From 40CM-4-69-5 sp036556905 (lineage in GTDB: Bacteria > Methylomirabilota > Methylomirabilia > Rokubacteriales > CSP1-6), in contig DATBIM010000090.1 of NCBI GenBank assembly GCA_036556905.1, positions 35,419 through 99,418 of the forward strand: a stretch of DNA of 64,000 nt, in the 5' to 3' direction. Numbering within the stretch: position 1 is the stretch's first letter; each line of letters starts with the position of its first letter. The position numbers and the translations under genes were made by a program. The notes below the pieces were generated by a model. That model was not told the origin of the DNA and did not search any database. It was given only the letters and a program-made list of their open reading frames with translations. Shown piece after piece: positions 40,849 through 49,130 of the stretch.

Positions 40849-41648
40849 TGCGCGTTCCGGTTGGCGTGAAGGTCGGAGTCATCGGGCTGCTGGTGATGGG
40901 CTCGTACGCGGCCTTCAGCAATTCCATCCCCCAGATCGAATCCCGGCCGCCCCAGGAGCTGAATCTGGAGACCGGCAACGTGACGCCGGCCCAGCTCGTC
41001 AAGGCCGGCGAGGAGATCTACAAGGGCAAGGGGACCTGCGAAGTCTGTCACCGCATCGGCCAGAAAGGTACGCGCGCCCCCGACCTGGCCGGCATCGGCA
41101 GCCGGGCCGCCCGTTCGAAGCCGGGCAGCACCGCCAAGCAGTACCTCATCGAGTCGCTGCTGAATCCCAGCGCCTTTGTGGTCGAAGGGTACCCGCCCAT
41201 CATGCCCCAGGTCGACAAACCCCCCATCGCGCTGAACCGCTCGGAGGTCTGGGCCCTGACGGCATTTCTCGAGTCGCTCGGCGGCTCCGTGGACGTCGCC
41301 CTCAACGACATCCCGGCGACCGTCGGCGCCGGCGGCGCGGCGACCGGCGCGGCCGCCGAGGTGAAGCTGCCCGGCGACGCCAAGGCCGGCAAGAGCGTGT
41401 TCATGGGCAAGGGGGGCTGTCTGGCCTGCCACAAGGCCGGCGATATCCCGGGCACGCCGGTCGGTCCTGATTTGTCGCAGATCGCCAAGATCCAGACGCC
41501 CGACTACATCATGAGGAAGATTCTCGACCCCAAGGGCATGGGAACGGTCGCCGGCTATCCCCCCGGCGTCATGCCACCGGTCTTCGGGCAGACACTGACG
41601 GCCAAGGAGTACACGGATCTGGTCGCATTTCTCCTGACGCTCAAATGA
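40848..41648 (+). CDS. Membrane-anchored diheme cytochrome c
   Basis: A 266-residue protein. The GTG start overlaps the previous stop (TAGTG). An N-terminal hydrophobic anchor (about 7-24) is followed by two cytochrome c domains with CEVCH (Cys64, Cys67, His68) and CLACH (Cys191, Cys194, His195). Candidate axial Met residues lie in PIMPQ and VMPPV. An Ala/Gly-rich linker separates the domains. It likely takes electrons from the CydA-like protein on the periplasmic side. The stop overlaps the next gene by four bases. Confidence 0.92.
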   Translation: MRVPVGVKVGVIGLLVMGSYAAFSNSIPQIESRPPQELNLETGNVTPAQLVKAGEEIYKGKGTCEVCHRIGQKGTRAPDLAGIGSRAARSKPGSTAKQYLIESLLNPSAFVVEGYPPIMPQVDKPPIALNRSEVWALTAFLESLGGSVDVALNDIPATVGAGGAATGAAAEVKLPGDAKAGKSVFMGKGGCLACHKAGDIPGTPVGPDLSQIAKIQTPDYIMRKILDPKGMGTVAGYPPGVMPPVFGQTLTAKEYTDLVAFLLTLK

Positions 41649-42391
41649 GCTTCCTGCGCTCGCGCTTCGTCCAGGCGGTCATCATCCTGGTCCTGGCCGC
41701 CCTGCTGCTCCGTTATGGCATCCGGCCGGCGGCGCCCTGGAGCGTGTTCACGCTCTACATGGCCATCGTGTTCCTGGGCGTGCTGGTCTTCGTTTCCTCG
41801 GACGCCGACTCCTGGCGCGGCTTCATCCGGCCGCTGTGGGCTGTGCTGGTCGATCCCGACAAGCGCTACCTCCGCTACGCCCTGCTGATCGTGATCCCGC
41901 TCCTGCTCGGCTACTACGCCTACACGCAGGCGGCGGCCAAGCCGCAGGCGCCGCCCGAGCTTCGGGCCGTGCATCCCGCGCCTCCCGACACGATCGACTT
42001 CCGCGGCAAGCCGTTCAACATCTCCGGCGCCGACAACCCGCTGCGCAAAGACCAGGCGGCCTACGCCAAGCACGTGGCGGCCGGCGCGGCGATCTACGTG
42101 CGCAACTGCGTCTACTGCCACGGCGACAACCTGGACGGCCGGGGTCACTTCGCGTCGGGCTTCAACCCTCCGCCCGCCAACTTCCAGGACCCCGGCACGA
42201 TCGCCATGCTCCAGGAAGCCTACCTGTTCTGGCGCATCGCCAAGGGGGGGCCCGGTCTGCCGAGGGAGTCGACGCCCTGGAACTCGGTGATGCCCGCCTG
42301 GGACGATCGGCTCAACGAGGAGCAGATCTGGCAGGTGATCATGTTCCTGTACGACTTCACGGGCCAGCAGCCGCGGCGGTGGGAGCACTGA
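41645..42391 (+). CDS. Membrane-bound monoheme cytochrome c
   Basis: A 248-residue protein with three predicted membrane helices (about 10-24, 35-51 and 77-95) and then a periplasmic cytochrome c domain with CVYCH (Cys155, Cys158, His159) and a candidate Met ligand in SVMPAW. The three-helix anchor on a c-type cytochrome is unusual and suggests a structural membrane subunit of the complex. It overlaps both neighbours (ATGA before, TGATG after). Confidence 0.9.
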   Translation: MSFLRSRFVQAVIILVLAALLLRYGIRPAAPWSVFTLYMAIVFLGVLVFVSSDADSWRGFIRPLWAVLVDPDKRYLRYALLIVIPLLLGYYAYTQAAAKPQAPPELRAVHPAPPDTIDFRGKPFNISGADNPLRKDQAAYAKHVAAGAAIYVRNCVYCHGDNLDGRGHFASGFNPPPANFQDPGTIAMLQEAYLFWRIAKGGPGLPRESTPWNSVMPAWDDRLNEEQIWQVIMFLYDFTGQQPRRWEH

Positions 42392-43872
42392 TGGATCGTG
42401 TGAGTCGGAGGGCGCTGGCTACGACCCTGCTGGCGATGACCGTCTTCCTCATCAATTTCACCGTGGCGGTCCCCGTGCTGGCCCAGCCGGGCGACGCCAA
42501 CGCCGGCAAGGTGGTCTACGAGCGCAAGTGCGCGGGCTGTCACGGCGACCGGGGGGACGGCAAGGGACCGGCGGCCGACCTGCTCGACCCTCGCCCACGC
42601 GACTTCACCTCGGGCGTCTACAAGATCCGCTCGACCCTGAATCGGGTGCCCACCGACCAGGACATCTTCCAGGTCATCACCGCGGGAATGCCGGGGACCT
42701 CGATGCCGGGCTGGGCCGCGCTTCCCGAGCGCGAGCGCTGGAACCTCGTCGCCTACGTCAAGACCTTCGCCGGCGACAAGCTCAAGGAGGCGCCCAAGAA
42801 GGCCGAGCTCCCGAAGGAGGTGGCGCCGTCGGCCGCGTCGCTGGCGCGGGGCAAGGAGATGTTCGAGGCGATCGAGTGCCACAAGTGTCACGGCATGGAG
42901 GGACGGGCGGACGGCCCGTCGCGGGCGGAGCTGAAGGACGACTGGGGCCAGCCCGTCAAGCCGGCCAACCTGAGCAGGCGCTGGACCTTCCGGGGCGGAA
43001 GCGGACGCACCGACGTGGCGACGCGCATGGCGGTCGGCGTGCTGGGCACGCCGATGCCGGCCTTCCTCGATGCCGTCGAGAAGCCGGAGGACATCTGGCA
43101 CGTGACCAACTACGTGCTCGCGCTGGGGCCGGAGGCGCCAAACTACGCGACCCTGGTCACGGTGGCGGCCGTGCCGGACGCGATCCCCGACGATCCCGCG
43201 GCCGAGTTGTGGGGCCGGATCTCGGGCCAGGCTATTCCGCTGATGGGGCAGGTCATCATCGATCCTCGGAACTTCAATCCCGCCATCGACATGATCACCG
43301 TGCGGGCTCTCTACAACGACCGGGAGATCGCGTTTCACCTCACCTGGCACGACCCGACGCCGTCCAAACCGGACGGCAAGCAAACCTTTGCCGACGCCGT
43401 GTCGTTGCAGTTTCCCCCGATGGTGGCCCCGGGCGGGGAGCGTCCCTACTTCCTCCTGGGGAACGCGTCGGAGGCCGTCTACCTGCTGCGCTGGCAGAGT
43501 GAGGGGGGCGTGCAGGAAGCCGCCGCCAACGGACCCGCGAAGATCCGTCCTCTCGCCGGCTCCGAAGCCGGTGGCCGGGCCGTGTTCGACAATGGCCAGT
43601 ACCGGGTCGTGCTCAAGCGGCCCCTGGCGGCCAAGGATAGCGAGCGGATCACCTTCCGCCCGGCGGTGTTCACGCCCATCGCTTTTCAGGCCTGGGACGG
43701 CGGCGCGGGGGAGACCGGGGCCAAGATGTCGCTGACCTCGTGGTACTATCTGCGGCTGGAGGAGCCCCGGTCGAACGCTCGTTTCGTGGTGCCACCCGTG
43801 GTCGCACTTCTCGCGCTGGGAGGGATGCTGCTCATCGTATGGGCGGCGAACCGGCGCGGCCAGATTGCATAG
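42391..43872 (+). CDS. Diheme cytochrome c fused to ethylbenzene-dehydrogenase-type heme-b domain
   Basis: A 493-residue exported protein: signal or anchor at about 8-30, cytochrome c domains with CAGCH (Cys47, Cys50, His51) and CHKCH (Cys163, Cys166, His167), then a beta-sandwich region from about 270 to 455 that resembles the gamma subunit (EB_dh) of ethylbenzene and dimethylsulfide dehydrogenases, which holds heme b. A C-terminal membrane helix at about 463-485 anchors it. No molybdopterin catalytic subunit is encoded here, so the heme-b domain probably relays electrons between other partners. The domain assignment rests on pattern, not search. Confidence 0.8.
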   Translation: MDRVSRRALATTLLAMTVFLINFTVAVPVLAQPGDANAGKVVYERKCAGCHGDRGDGKGPAADLLDPRPRDFTSGVYKIRSTLNRVPTDQDIFQVITAGMPGTSMPGWAALPERERWNLVAYVKTFAGDKLKEAPKKAELPKEVAPSAASLARGKEMFEAIECHKCHGMEGRADGPSRAELKDDWGQPVKPANLSRRWTFRGGSGRTDVATRMAVGVLGTPMPAFLDAVEKPEDIWHVTNYVLALGPEAPNYATLVTVAAVPDAIPDDPAAELWGRISGQAIPLMGQVIIDPRNFNPAIDMITVRALYNDREIAFHLTWHDPTPSKPDGKQTFADAVSLQFPPMVAPGGERPYFLLGNASEAVYLLRWQSEGGVQEAAANGPAKIRPLAGSEAGGRAVFDNGQYRVVLKRPLAAKDSERITFRPAVFTPIAFQAWDGGAGETGAKMSLTSWYYLRLEEPRSNARFVVPPVVALLALGGMLLIVWAANRRGQIA

Positions 43873-43885
43873 TGAGCCGAGTTCG

Positions 43886-43908
43886 TTCGTCGAAGAGACG
43901 AAGGAGGT
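43886..43908 (+). promoter_or_regulatory. Hairpin abutting a strong ribosome binding site
   Basis: TTCGTC (43886-43891) pairs with GACGAA (43897-43902), directly followed by the Shine-Dalgarno AGGAGGT (43902-43908) of the cupredoxin gene. It may tune translation or mark an mRNA processing point. Confidence 0.3.
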
Positions 43909-43917
43909 AAGGACGTG

Positions 43918-44616
43918 ATGCGCAGAGTATTGGGAGCGTGTACGGTGCTGGCCCTGCTGGCCGGCGCGGCGATCGTCGGTGGGCGGATCGCCCCCGCCAC
44001 CGCCCAGGGCGGGGGCACCCTCGAGGTCGAGGTGAAGTACAACGGCGCCCCCGTGGTCGAGAAGCTGAAGATCAACAAGGACACCGCAGTGTGCGGGACC
44101 GACACCACCCTGGAGAAAGTGGTGGTAGGGGCCGGCAAGGGGCTGGCCTACGCGGTGGTCTCGGTGCCTACGGCCAAGGGGCCGGCCAAGGTCGTCAAGG
44201 GCGAGATCGACCAGAAGGGGTGCAAGTTCGTGCCCCACGTCGTGGCCATGATGCCGGGGGAGATCGATATCAAGAACTCCGACGGGGTCCTGCACAACAT
44301 CCACACCTACTCGACGGCCAACCCGTCCATCAACAAGGCCCAGCCCAAGTTCAAGAAAGTGATGACCGAGAAGTTCGAGAAGCCCGAGATCATCAAGGTT
44401 ACCTGCGACGTCCACAGCTGGATGCTGGGATGGGTCGCCGTGGTGCCCACGTCGTTCTTCGGGGTCACCACCGACAGCGGGATGGCCAAGATCGACAACG
44501 TGCCGGCGGGCAAGCACAAGGTCGAGGTGTGGCACGAGACCCTCGGCCAGCAGTCCAAGGACGTCGAGGTGAAGACCGGCCAGGCGACCAAGGTCAGCTT
44601 CGAGATGAAGAAGTAG
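43918..44616 (+). CDS. Exported cupredoxin-like protein with type-1 copper ligands
   Basis: A 232-residue protein (an ATG after AGGAGGT; a GTG at 43915 is possible) with a signal peptide (LGACTVLALLAGAAIVGG) cleaved near ATAQ. A cupredoxin-like domain has His126 in VLHNIH and a Cys163-x2-His166-x2-Met169 cluster, the ligand set of type-1 copper. The remaining C-terminal part resembles a carboxypeptidase regulatory-like beta domain. It probably carries electrons in the periplasm between the cytochrome c module and the aa3 oxidase. A paralogue with the same ligand spacing lies at 51452. Confidence 0.85.
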   Translation: MRRVLGACTVLALLAGAAIVGGRIAPATAQGGGTLEVEVKYNGAPVVEKLKINKDTAVCGTDTTLEKVVVGAGKGLAYAVVSVPTAKGPAKVVKGEIDQKGCKFVPHVVAMMPGEIDIKNSDGVLHNIHTYSTANPSINKAQPKFKKVMTEKFEKPEIIKVTCDVHSWMLGWVAVVPTSFFGVTTDSGMAKIDNVPAGKHKVEVWHETLGQQSKDVEVKTGQATKVSFEMKK

Positions 44617-44632
44617 ACCACGGGGAGAACGC

Positions 44633-45370
44633 ATGCTGAGCTGGTGGCTGCCGGAAAACGTCGCGACCTACGGCGGGGAGATCGACTGGCTGTTCCACCT
44701 CATCTATTACATCACCGGGATCACCTTCATCCTGGTGACCGTCGCCTTCCTCAGCTTCATCGTCATCTACCGGGACCGGCCGGGGCGGCGGGCCCGCTAC
44801 ACCCACGGCAACACGCCCCTGGAGATCGTGTGGACGGTGGTGCCATCGCTGATCCTGGTGGTGCTGACGTTCCTGAGCGTGCCGGCGTGGTCCAAGATCA
44901 AGATGACCGTGCCCCAGACCGATTTCGTGCTGCAGGTCACCGGCAAGCAGTTCAACTGGCAGGTGACCTACCCGGGCCCGGACGGCCGCTTCGGCACGCC
45001 CGATGACAAGACGCTGCTCGACGAGATGCACGTGCCGGTTGGCAAGCCCATCCGGGTGAATCTCCGGTCCCAGGACGTGATCCACAGCTTCTTCGTGCCG
45101 AATTTCCGCTTCAAGCAAGATGCCGTCCCCGGTCGCGAGATCGCGACCTGGTTCGAGATCACCAAGCCCGGCAAGTACGAGGCCCCCTGCGCCGAGCTGT
45201 GTGGCTTCGGCCACTCCGGGATGCGGGGCTGGGTGTACGTGCACACCGCCGAAGAGTACGCGAAGTGGGCGGCCGCGAATCTCAGCGGGGACGCCCCGGC
45301 CACCCAAGCGGCCCAGGCCGAGCCGGCGCCGGAGAAGACGGCCGCCAAGGGGGAGAGAGGGAAACGATGA
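44633..45370 (+). CDS. ctaC: Cytochrome c oxidase subunit II
   Basis: A 245-residue subunit with two membrane helices (about 22-45 and 65-85) and the CuA cupredoxin domain. CuA ligands are His in VIHSFFVP, then CAELCGFGHSGM with both Cys, Glu, His and Met. No fused cytochrome c domain is present, so this is not a caa3 subunit; the tail is Ala/Glu-rich. It accepts electrons from periplasmic donors. Its stop overlaps the subunit I start by four bases. Confidence 0.96.
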   Translation: MLSWWLPENVATYGGEIDWLFHLIYYITGITFILVTVAFLSFIVIYRDRPGRRARYTHGNTPLEIVWTVVPSLILVVLTFLSVPAWSKIKMTVPQTDFVLQVTGKQFNWQVTYPGPDGRFGTPDDKTLLDEMHVPVGKPIRVNLRSQDVIHSFFVPNFRFKQDAVPGREIATWFEITKPGKYEAPCAELCGFGHSGMRGWVYVHTAEEYAKWAAANLSGDAPATQAAQAEPAPEKTAAKGERGKR

Positions 45371-47115
45371 GCGCCACCACTGCTCACTCGCACGCTGCGC
45401 ACGTGGAGCATCACGAGATGTCCTTCGTGCGCACGTACATCTTCTCGACCGACCACAAGATGATCGCCCGCCAGTTCCTCTTCCTCGGGCTCTTCATGAT
45501 GATCATCGGCGGTCTGCTGGCCCTGGTCGTGCGCTGGCAGCTGGCCTGGCCGGAGACGGCGGTGCCGGGCCTGGGCTGGGTGCTGACTGAGACCGGCGGG
45601 ATCCTGGAGCCCAGCCAGTACAACATGGCCTTCACCATGCACGCCACCATCATGATCTTCTTCGTGGTGATGCCGATCCTGGCCGGCGCCTTCGGCAACT
45701 TCTGCATCCCCCTGATGATCGGCGCCCGCGACATGGCCTTCCCGTTCCTCAACATGCTGTCGATCTGGACGACGCTCAGCGCGGGACTGTTGATGCTGGC
45801 CGGCTTCTTCGTGGAGGGCGGCCACGCCGCGGCCGGCTGGACGTCCTACGCCCCGCTCTCCGCGGTGCCCCAGTACACGGGGACCAACTGGGGCCAGAAC
45901 CTCTGGTGCATCAGCCTGTTCGTCATGGGCGTCGGGTCCATGATGGGCTCCATCAACTACGTCACCACCATCATCAACATGCGGGCCCCCGGCATGCAGC
46001 TGTTCCGGATGCCGCTGGTGGTGTGGTCGCTGTTCATCACCGCCATCCTGCTGCTCCTGGCCCTGCCCGTGCTGACCTCGGGAGTAGCCATGCTCCTGTT
46101 CGATCGCACGCTGGGCACGAGCTGGTTCAAGCCGTCCGGCGGCGGGGAGCCGCTGCTCTGGCAGCACCTGTTCTGGTACTTCGGCCATCCCGAAGTCTAC
46201 ATCCTGATCCTGCCTGCCATGGGCATCGCCTCCGAGATCCTGCCGGTCTTCGCCCGCAAGCCGATCTTCGGCTATCACGCCATGGCCTTCTCGATGATCG
46301 GCATCGCGTTCCTGAGCTGGATCGTCTACGGCCATCACATGTTCGTGAGCGGCATGAACCCCGCCCTGGGCATGGCCTTCACGGTGACCACGATGATCAT
46401 CGCGGTGCCCTCGGCCATCAAGACCTTCAACTGGCTGGGGACCCTGTGGGGCGCCCGCATCCAGTTCACGGTCCCCATGCTGAACGCCCTGGCCTTCGTG
46501 TGGATGTTCGTCATCGGCGGGCTCAGCGGCATCTTCATGGCCTCCACCCCCGTCGACATCTACATCCAGGACACCTACTTCATCGTGGCCCACATCCACT
46601 ACGTCGTCTTCGGGGGCTCGATCTTCGGGGCCTTCGCCGCCATCTACTACTGGTTCCCCAAGATGTTCGGGCGCCTGACGAATCCCTTACTGGGGCACCT
46701 GCACTTCTGGGGCACCTTCCTGTTCTTCAACCTCACCTTCTTCCCCATGCACATCATCGGTGTGGGCGGGCAGATGCGCCGGATCTACAACCCGCTCCAG
46801 TACGAGTTCCTGCAGCACCAGCAGCACTGGAATGTCATCATCACGATCGGCGCCCTCGGGCTGGGGCTCGCCCAGATCCCGTTCGTGATCAACTTCTTCT
46901 GGTCGCTCTTCCGGGGCGCCCGGGCCCCCCAGAACCCCTGGAACGCCAACACGCTGGAGTGGTCGGCCCCATCGCCGCCACCTCACCTCAACTGGGGGCC
47001 CACGCTGCCCACGGTGTACCGCGGTCCCTACGAGTACAGCTCCCCGGAGTCCCGCGAGGATTTCCTGCCCCAGTGGCAGCCCTCGCCGGGGCGGGTGGGG
47101 GCCGGGCGGCACTGA
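45367..47115 (+). CDS. ctaD: Cytochrome c oxidase subunit I (A-type heme-copper oxidase)
   Basis: A 582-residue catalytic subunit with 12 or more helices. GHPEVY carries the D-channel Glu and the CuB His linked to Tyr; the HH pair in VYGHHMF and the two His in VAHIHYVVFGG complete CuB and heme a/a3 ligation. The Glu in HPEV assigns it to the A1 family. It reduces oxygen to water and pumps protons. The start at 45367 is the ATGA overlap with ctaC. Confidence 0.97.
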   Translation: MSATTAHSHAAHVEHHEMSFVRTYIFSTDHKMIARQFLFLGLFMMIIGGLLALVVRWQLAWPETAVPGLGWVLTETGGILEPSQYNMAFTMHATIMIFFVVMPILAGAFGNFCIPLMIGARDMAFPFLNMLSIWTTLSAGLLMLAGFFVEGGHAAAGWTSYAPLSAVPQYTGTNWGQNLWCISLFVMGVGSMMGSINYVTTIINMRAPGMQLFRMPLVVWSLFITAILLLLALPVLTSGVAMLLFDRTLGTSWFKPSGGGEPLLWQHLFWYFGHPEVYILILPAMGIASEILPVFARKPIFGYHAMAFSMIGIAFLSWIVYGHHMFVSGMNPALGMAFTVTTMIIAVPSAIKTFNWLGTLWGARIQFTVPMLNALAFVWMFVIGGLSGIFMASTPVDIYIQDTYFIVAHIHYVVFGGSIFGAFAAIYYWFPKMFGRLTNPLLGHLHFWGTFLFFNLTFFPMHIIGVGGQMRRIYNPLQYEFLQHQQHWNVIITIGALGLGLAQIPFVINFFWSLFRGARAPQNPWNANTLEWSAPSPPPHLNWGPTLPTVYRGPYEYSSPESREDFLPQWQPSPGRVGAGRH

Positions 47116-47143
47116 GGGCGGACGTGAGGGTTCGGGAGGGGCG

Positions 47144-48016
47144 ATGAGGGCCGCCCATCGGCTCGCACTGCTCACCGGCGCAGCGACGCTGCTCCTCATC
47201 CTCGCCGGGGGCCTGGTCACCAACACCGGCTCGGCCCTCGCCGTGCCCGACTGGCCGACGACGTTCGGGCACAACATGTTCTTCTATCCCTGGTCACAGA
47301 TGGTGGGCGGGATCTTCTACGAGCACAGTCACCGACTTCTCGGCTCGCTGGTGGGGCTGCTCACCCTGGGCCTGGCCGCGGCGTTGTGGCGTGTCGGGGG
47401 CGGCCTGCGCGTGGCCGGGATCGTGGCGGCGCTCGCGGTGATCGGGCAGGGCGTGCTCGGTGGTCTTCGCGTCGTCCTCTTGCAGGACGCCCTGGCGATC
47501 CTGCACGGCTGCCTGGCTCAGGCCTTCTTCGCGCTCGTGGCCGCGTTGGCCCTGGCCACCTCGTCCCGCGGCCAGCAGCCGGTGGCTCCGATCGAGCCGG
47601 GGGTTCGGACGGCAACCCTGCTCGCCGCCGGGCTCGTGTATGTGCAGATCGTGTTCGGGGCGCTCCTGACCCATGCCGGCTGGCTGCAGGTGCACCTCGT
47701 CGGGGCCCTGGCCGTCTTCGCGCTGGTGCCGGTCGCCGCCGCGCGCCTGCGTCGGGCCGGCGACGCCGTCGCCGTGCCGCTGGCCGGAGGCCTGCTCGCG
47801 CTGCTGGCGCTGCAGCTCGTGCTGGGTGTCGCCACCCTGGTGGCGCGGCTGGCCCCGGAGGTTGTGCCGGCGCCGGCGCTGCTGCTGGGCCTGCCGGTAG
47901 CCCACCGGCTTGCCGGCAGTCTGATCCTGGCGGTGTCGGTGATGTTGGCCCTCCGGGTCTGGTCCGCCGTTCGGGAGGCGCCGACGCTGCGGGAGGCGGC
48001 GCAGACGACCGCATGA
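47144..48016 (+). CDS. ctaA: Heme A synthase (CtaA/Cox15)
   Basis: A 290-residue eight-helix membrane enzyme that oxidises heme O to heme A. The extracellular Glu-His motif EHSHR and the later HLVGA and AHRLAGS histidines bind heme. The N-terminal TNTGSALAVPDWP is typical. The start follows GGGAGGGG. Its stop overlaps ctaB by four bases. It supplies heme A for the oxidase in the same operon. Confidence 0.93.
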   Translation: MRAAHRLALLTGAATLLLILAGGLVTNTGSALAVPDWPTTFGHNMFFYPWSQMVGGIFYEHSHRLLGSLVGLLTLGLAAALWRVGGGLRVAGIVAALAVIGQGVLGGLRVVLLQDALAILHGCLAQAFFALVAALALATSSRGQQPVAPIEPGVRTATLLAAGLVYVQIVFGALLTHAGWLQVHLVGALAVFALVPVAAARLRRAGDAVAVPLAGGLLALLALQLVLGVATLVARLAPEVVPAPALLLGLPVAHRLAGSLILAVSVMLALRVWSAVREAPTLREAAQTTA

Positions 48017-49008
48017 GCGACATCATCGCGGTTCGAGCACGGGCTCTACCCGCGCGCAATGGCAGCCCCCCGCGCGAACGGGCAGGTTTGGACGGTGCCG
48101 CCGCCCTCGAGGCCCCTGCCGAATCGATCATCACGATCACCGCTCGCGATCGGCGCCAGGTCATCACGGATCTCGTCGCGCTCACGAAACCCCGGGTGGT
48201 GGTCATGGTCCTGGTCACGACGCTCGTCGGCTACTACGTGGGCCTGACCGGCCTGGCCGACTGGGGGCGGGTGCTGCACCTGGTCTTCGGCACGCTGCTG
48301 GCCGCGGCCGGTACCCTGGCCCTCAACCAATACTGGGAGCGCGACGTCGACGCCCGTATGGAGCGCACCCGCGGCCGGCCACTTCCCGACGGCCGACTGC
48401 AGCCGCTCGAGGCGCTGGCCTTCGGCGGAGCGATCACGCTGATTGGAGTGGCGTATCTGGCCGCCTTCGTCAACGCCGTGGTCGCTGGGGTCACCGTGAC
48501 GACGGTCGTGCTCTACCTCTTCGCCTACACGCCGCTCAAGCTGCGCACGGCGCTCTGCACGGTGGTGGGCGCCGTGCCCGGCGCCTTGCCCCCGGTGACG
48601 GGCTGGGTGGCAGCCCGCGACGAGCTCGGCCTGGGCGCCTTTTTGCTGTTCGGCATCCTGTTCCTCTGGCAATTGCCTCACACCCTGGCCATCGCGCGCC
48701 TCTACCGGGACGACTACGCTCGCGCCGGCGTCCGCGTGCTGCCCGTGGTGGATGGCGGGGGGACCAGCACCGAGCGGCAGATCGTCACCGCCTGCCTGGG
48801 CCTCCTGGTGGTGAGCCTGTTGCCCACGCTCGTGGGTCTCGCGGGTCCGATCTATTTCCTGGGAGCGCTGCTCTTCGGGCTGGGATTCTCGATCCTGGGT
48901 GTGTTGCAGGCGCTGGAGCCGACCGCCCGGGCGGCGCGGCGGGTGCTTCTGGCCTCGCTGCTCTACCTGCCGGCGATCCTGGCCCTGCTGGCCCTCGACA
49001 AGGCATGA
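48013..49008 (+). CDS. ctaB: Protoheme IX farnesyltransferase (heme O synthase)
   Basis: A 331-residue UbiA-family prenyltransferase that adds farnesyl to heme B. The Asp-rich motif NQYWERDVDARMERT is present, with the second YRDDYARAG motif. An N-terminal extension of about 45 residues precedes the first helix (VALTKPRVVVMVLVT). It is translationally coupled to ctaA and to the 41-residue ORF. Confidence 0.95.
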   Translation: MSDIIAVRARALPARNGSPPRERAGLDGAAALEAPAESIITITARDRRQVITDLVALTKPRVVVMVLVTTLVGYYVGLTGLADWGRVLHLVFGTLLAAAGTLALNQYWERDVDARMERTRGRPLPDGRLQPLEALAFGGAITLIGVAYLAAFVNAVVAGVTVTTVVLYLFAYTPLKLRTALCTVVGAVPGALPPVTGWVAARDELGLGAFLLFGILFLWQLPHTLAIARLYRDDYARAGVRVLPVVDGGGTSTERQIVTACLGLLVVSLLPTLVGLAGPIYFLGALLFGLGFSILGVLQALEPTARAARRVLLASLLYLPAILALLALDKA

Positions 49009-49130
49009 GCGCGCCGACCCGGGCCACGGGTGAGGAGCAGACGGCGCGCAACCGCCGGGTCGCCCGCATCTTGCTCTCCATCATGGGCGCGCTGGCTGCG
49101 GCCGCGCTGCTCGTCGGGATCCGCTGGTGA
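49005..49130 (+). CDS. 41-residue single-helix protein between ctaB and subunit III
   Basis: The ATG at 49005 overlaps the ctaB stop (ATGA), and its stop overlaps the GTG of the next gene (GTGA), which is strong evidence that it is translated. The peptide has a polar N-terminus (MSAPTRATGEEQTARNRR) and one hydrophobic helix ending in LLVGIRW. Such a size and topology suit a small oxidase subunit or assembly factor. I know no named family. Confidence 0.75.
   Translation: MSAPTRATGEEQTARNRRVARILLSIMGALAAAALLVGIRW

Noticed and set aside
42220..44634. 804-codon minus-strand frame opposite the cytochrome c and cupredoxin genes
   Set aside because: The plus strand carries three CxxCH-type or copper-binding genes with overlaps; the antisense frame has no recognisable feature.
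44633..45370. Annotation of subunit II as caa3-type
   Set aside because: The C-terminus has no CxxCH; the separate cytochromes c are upstream genes.
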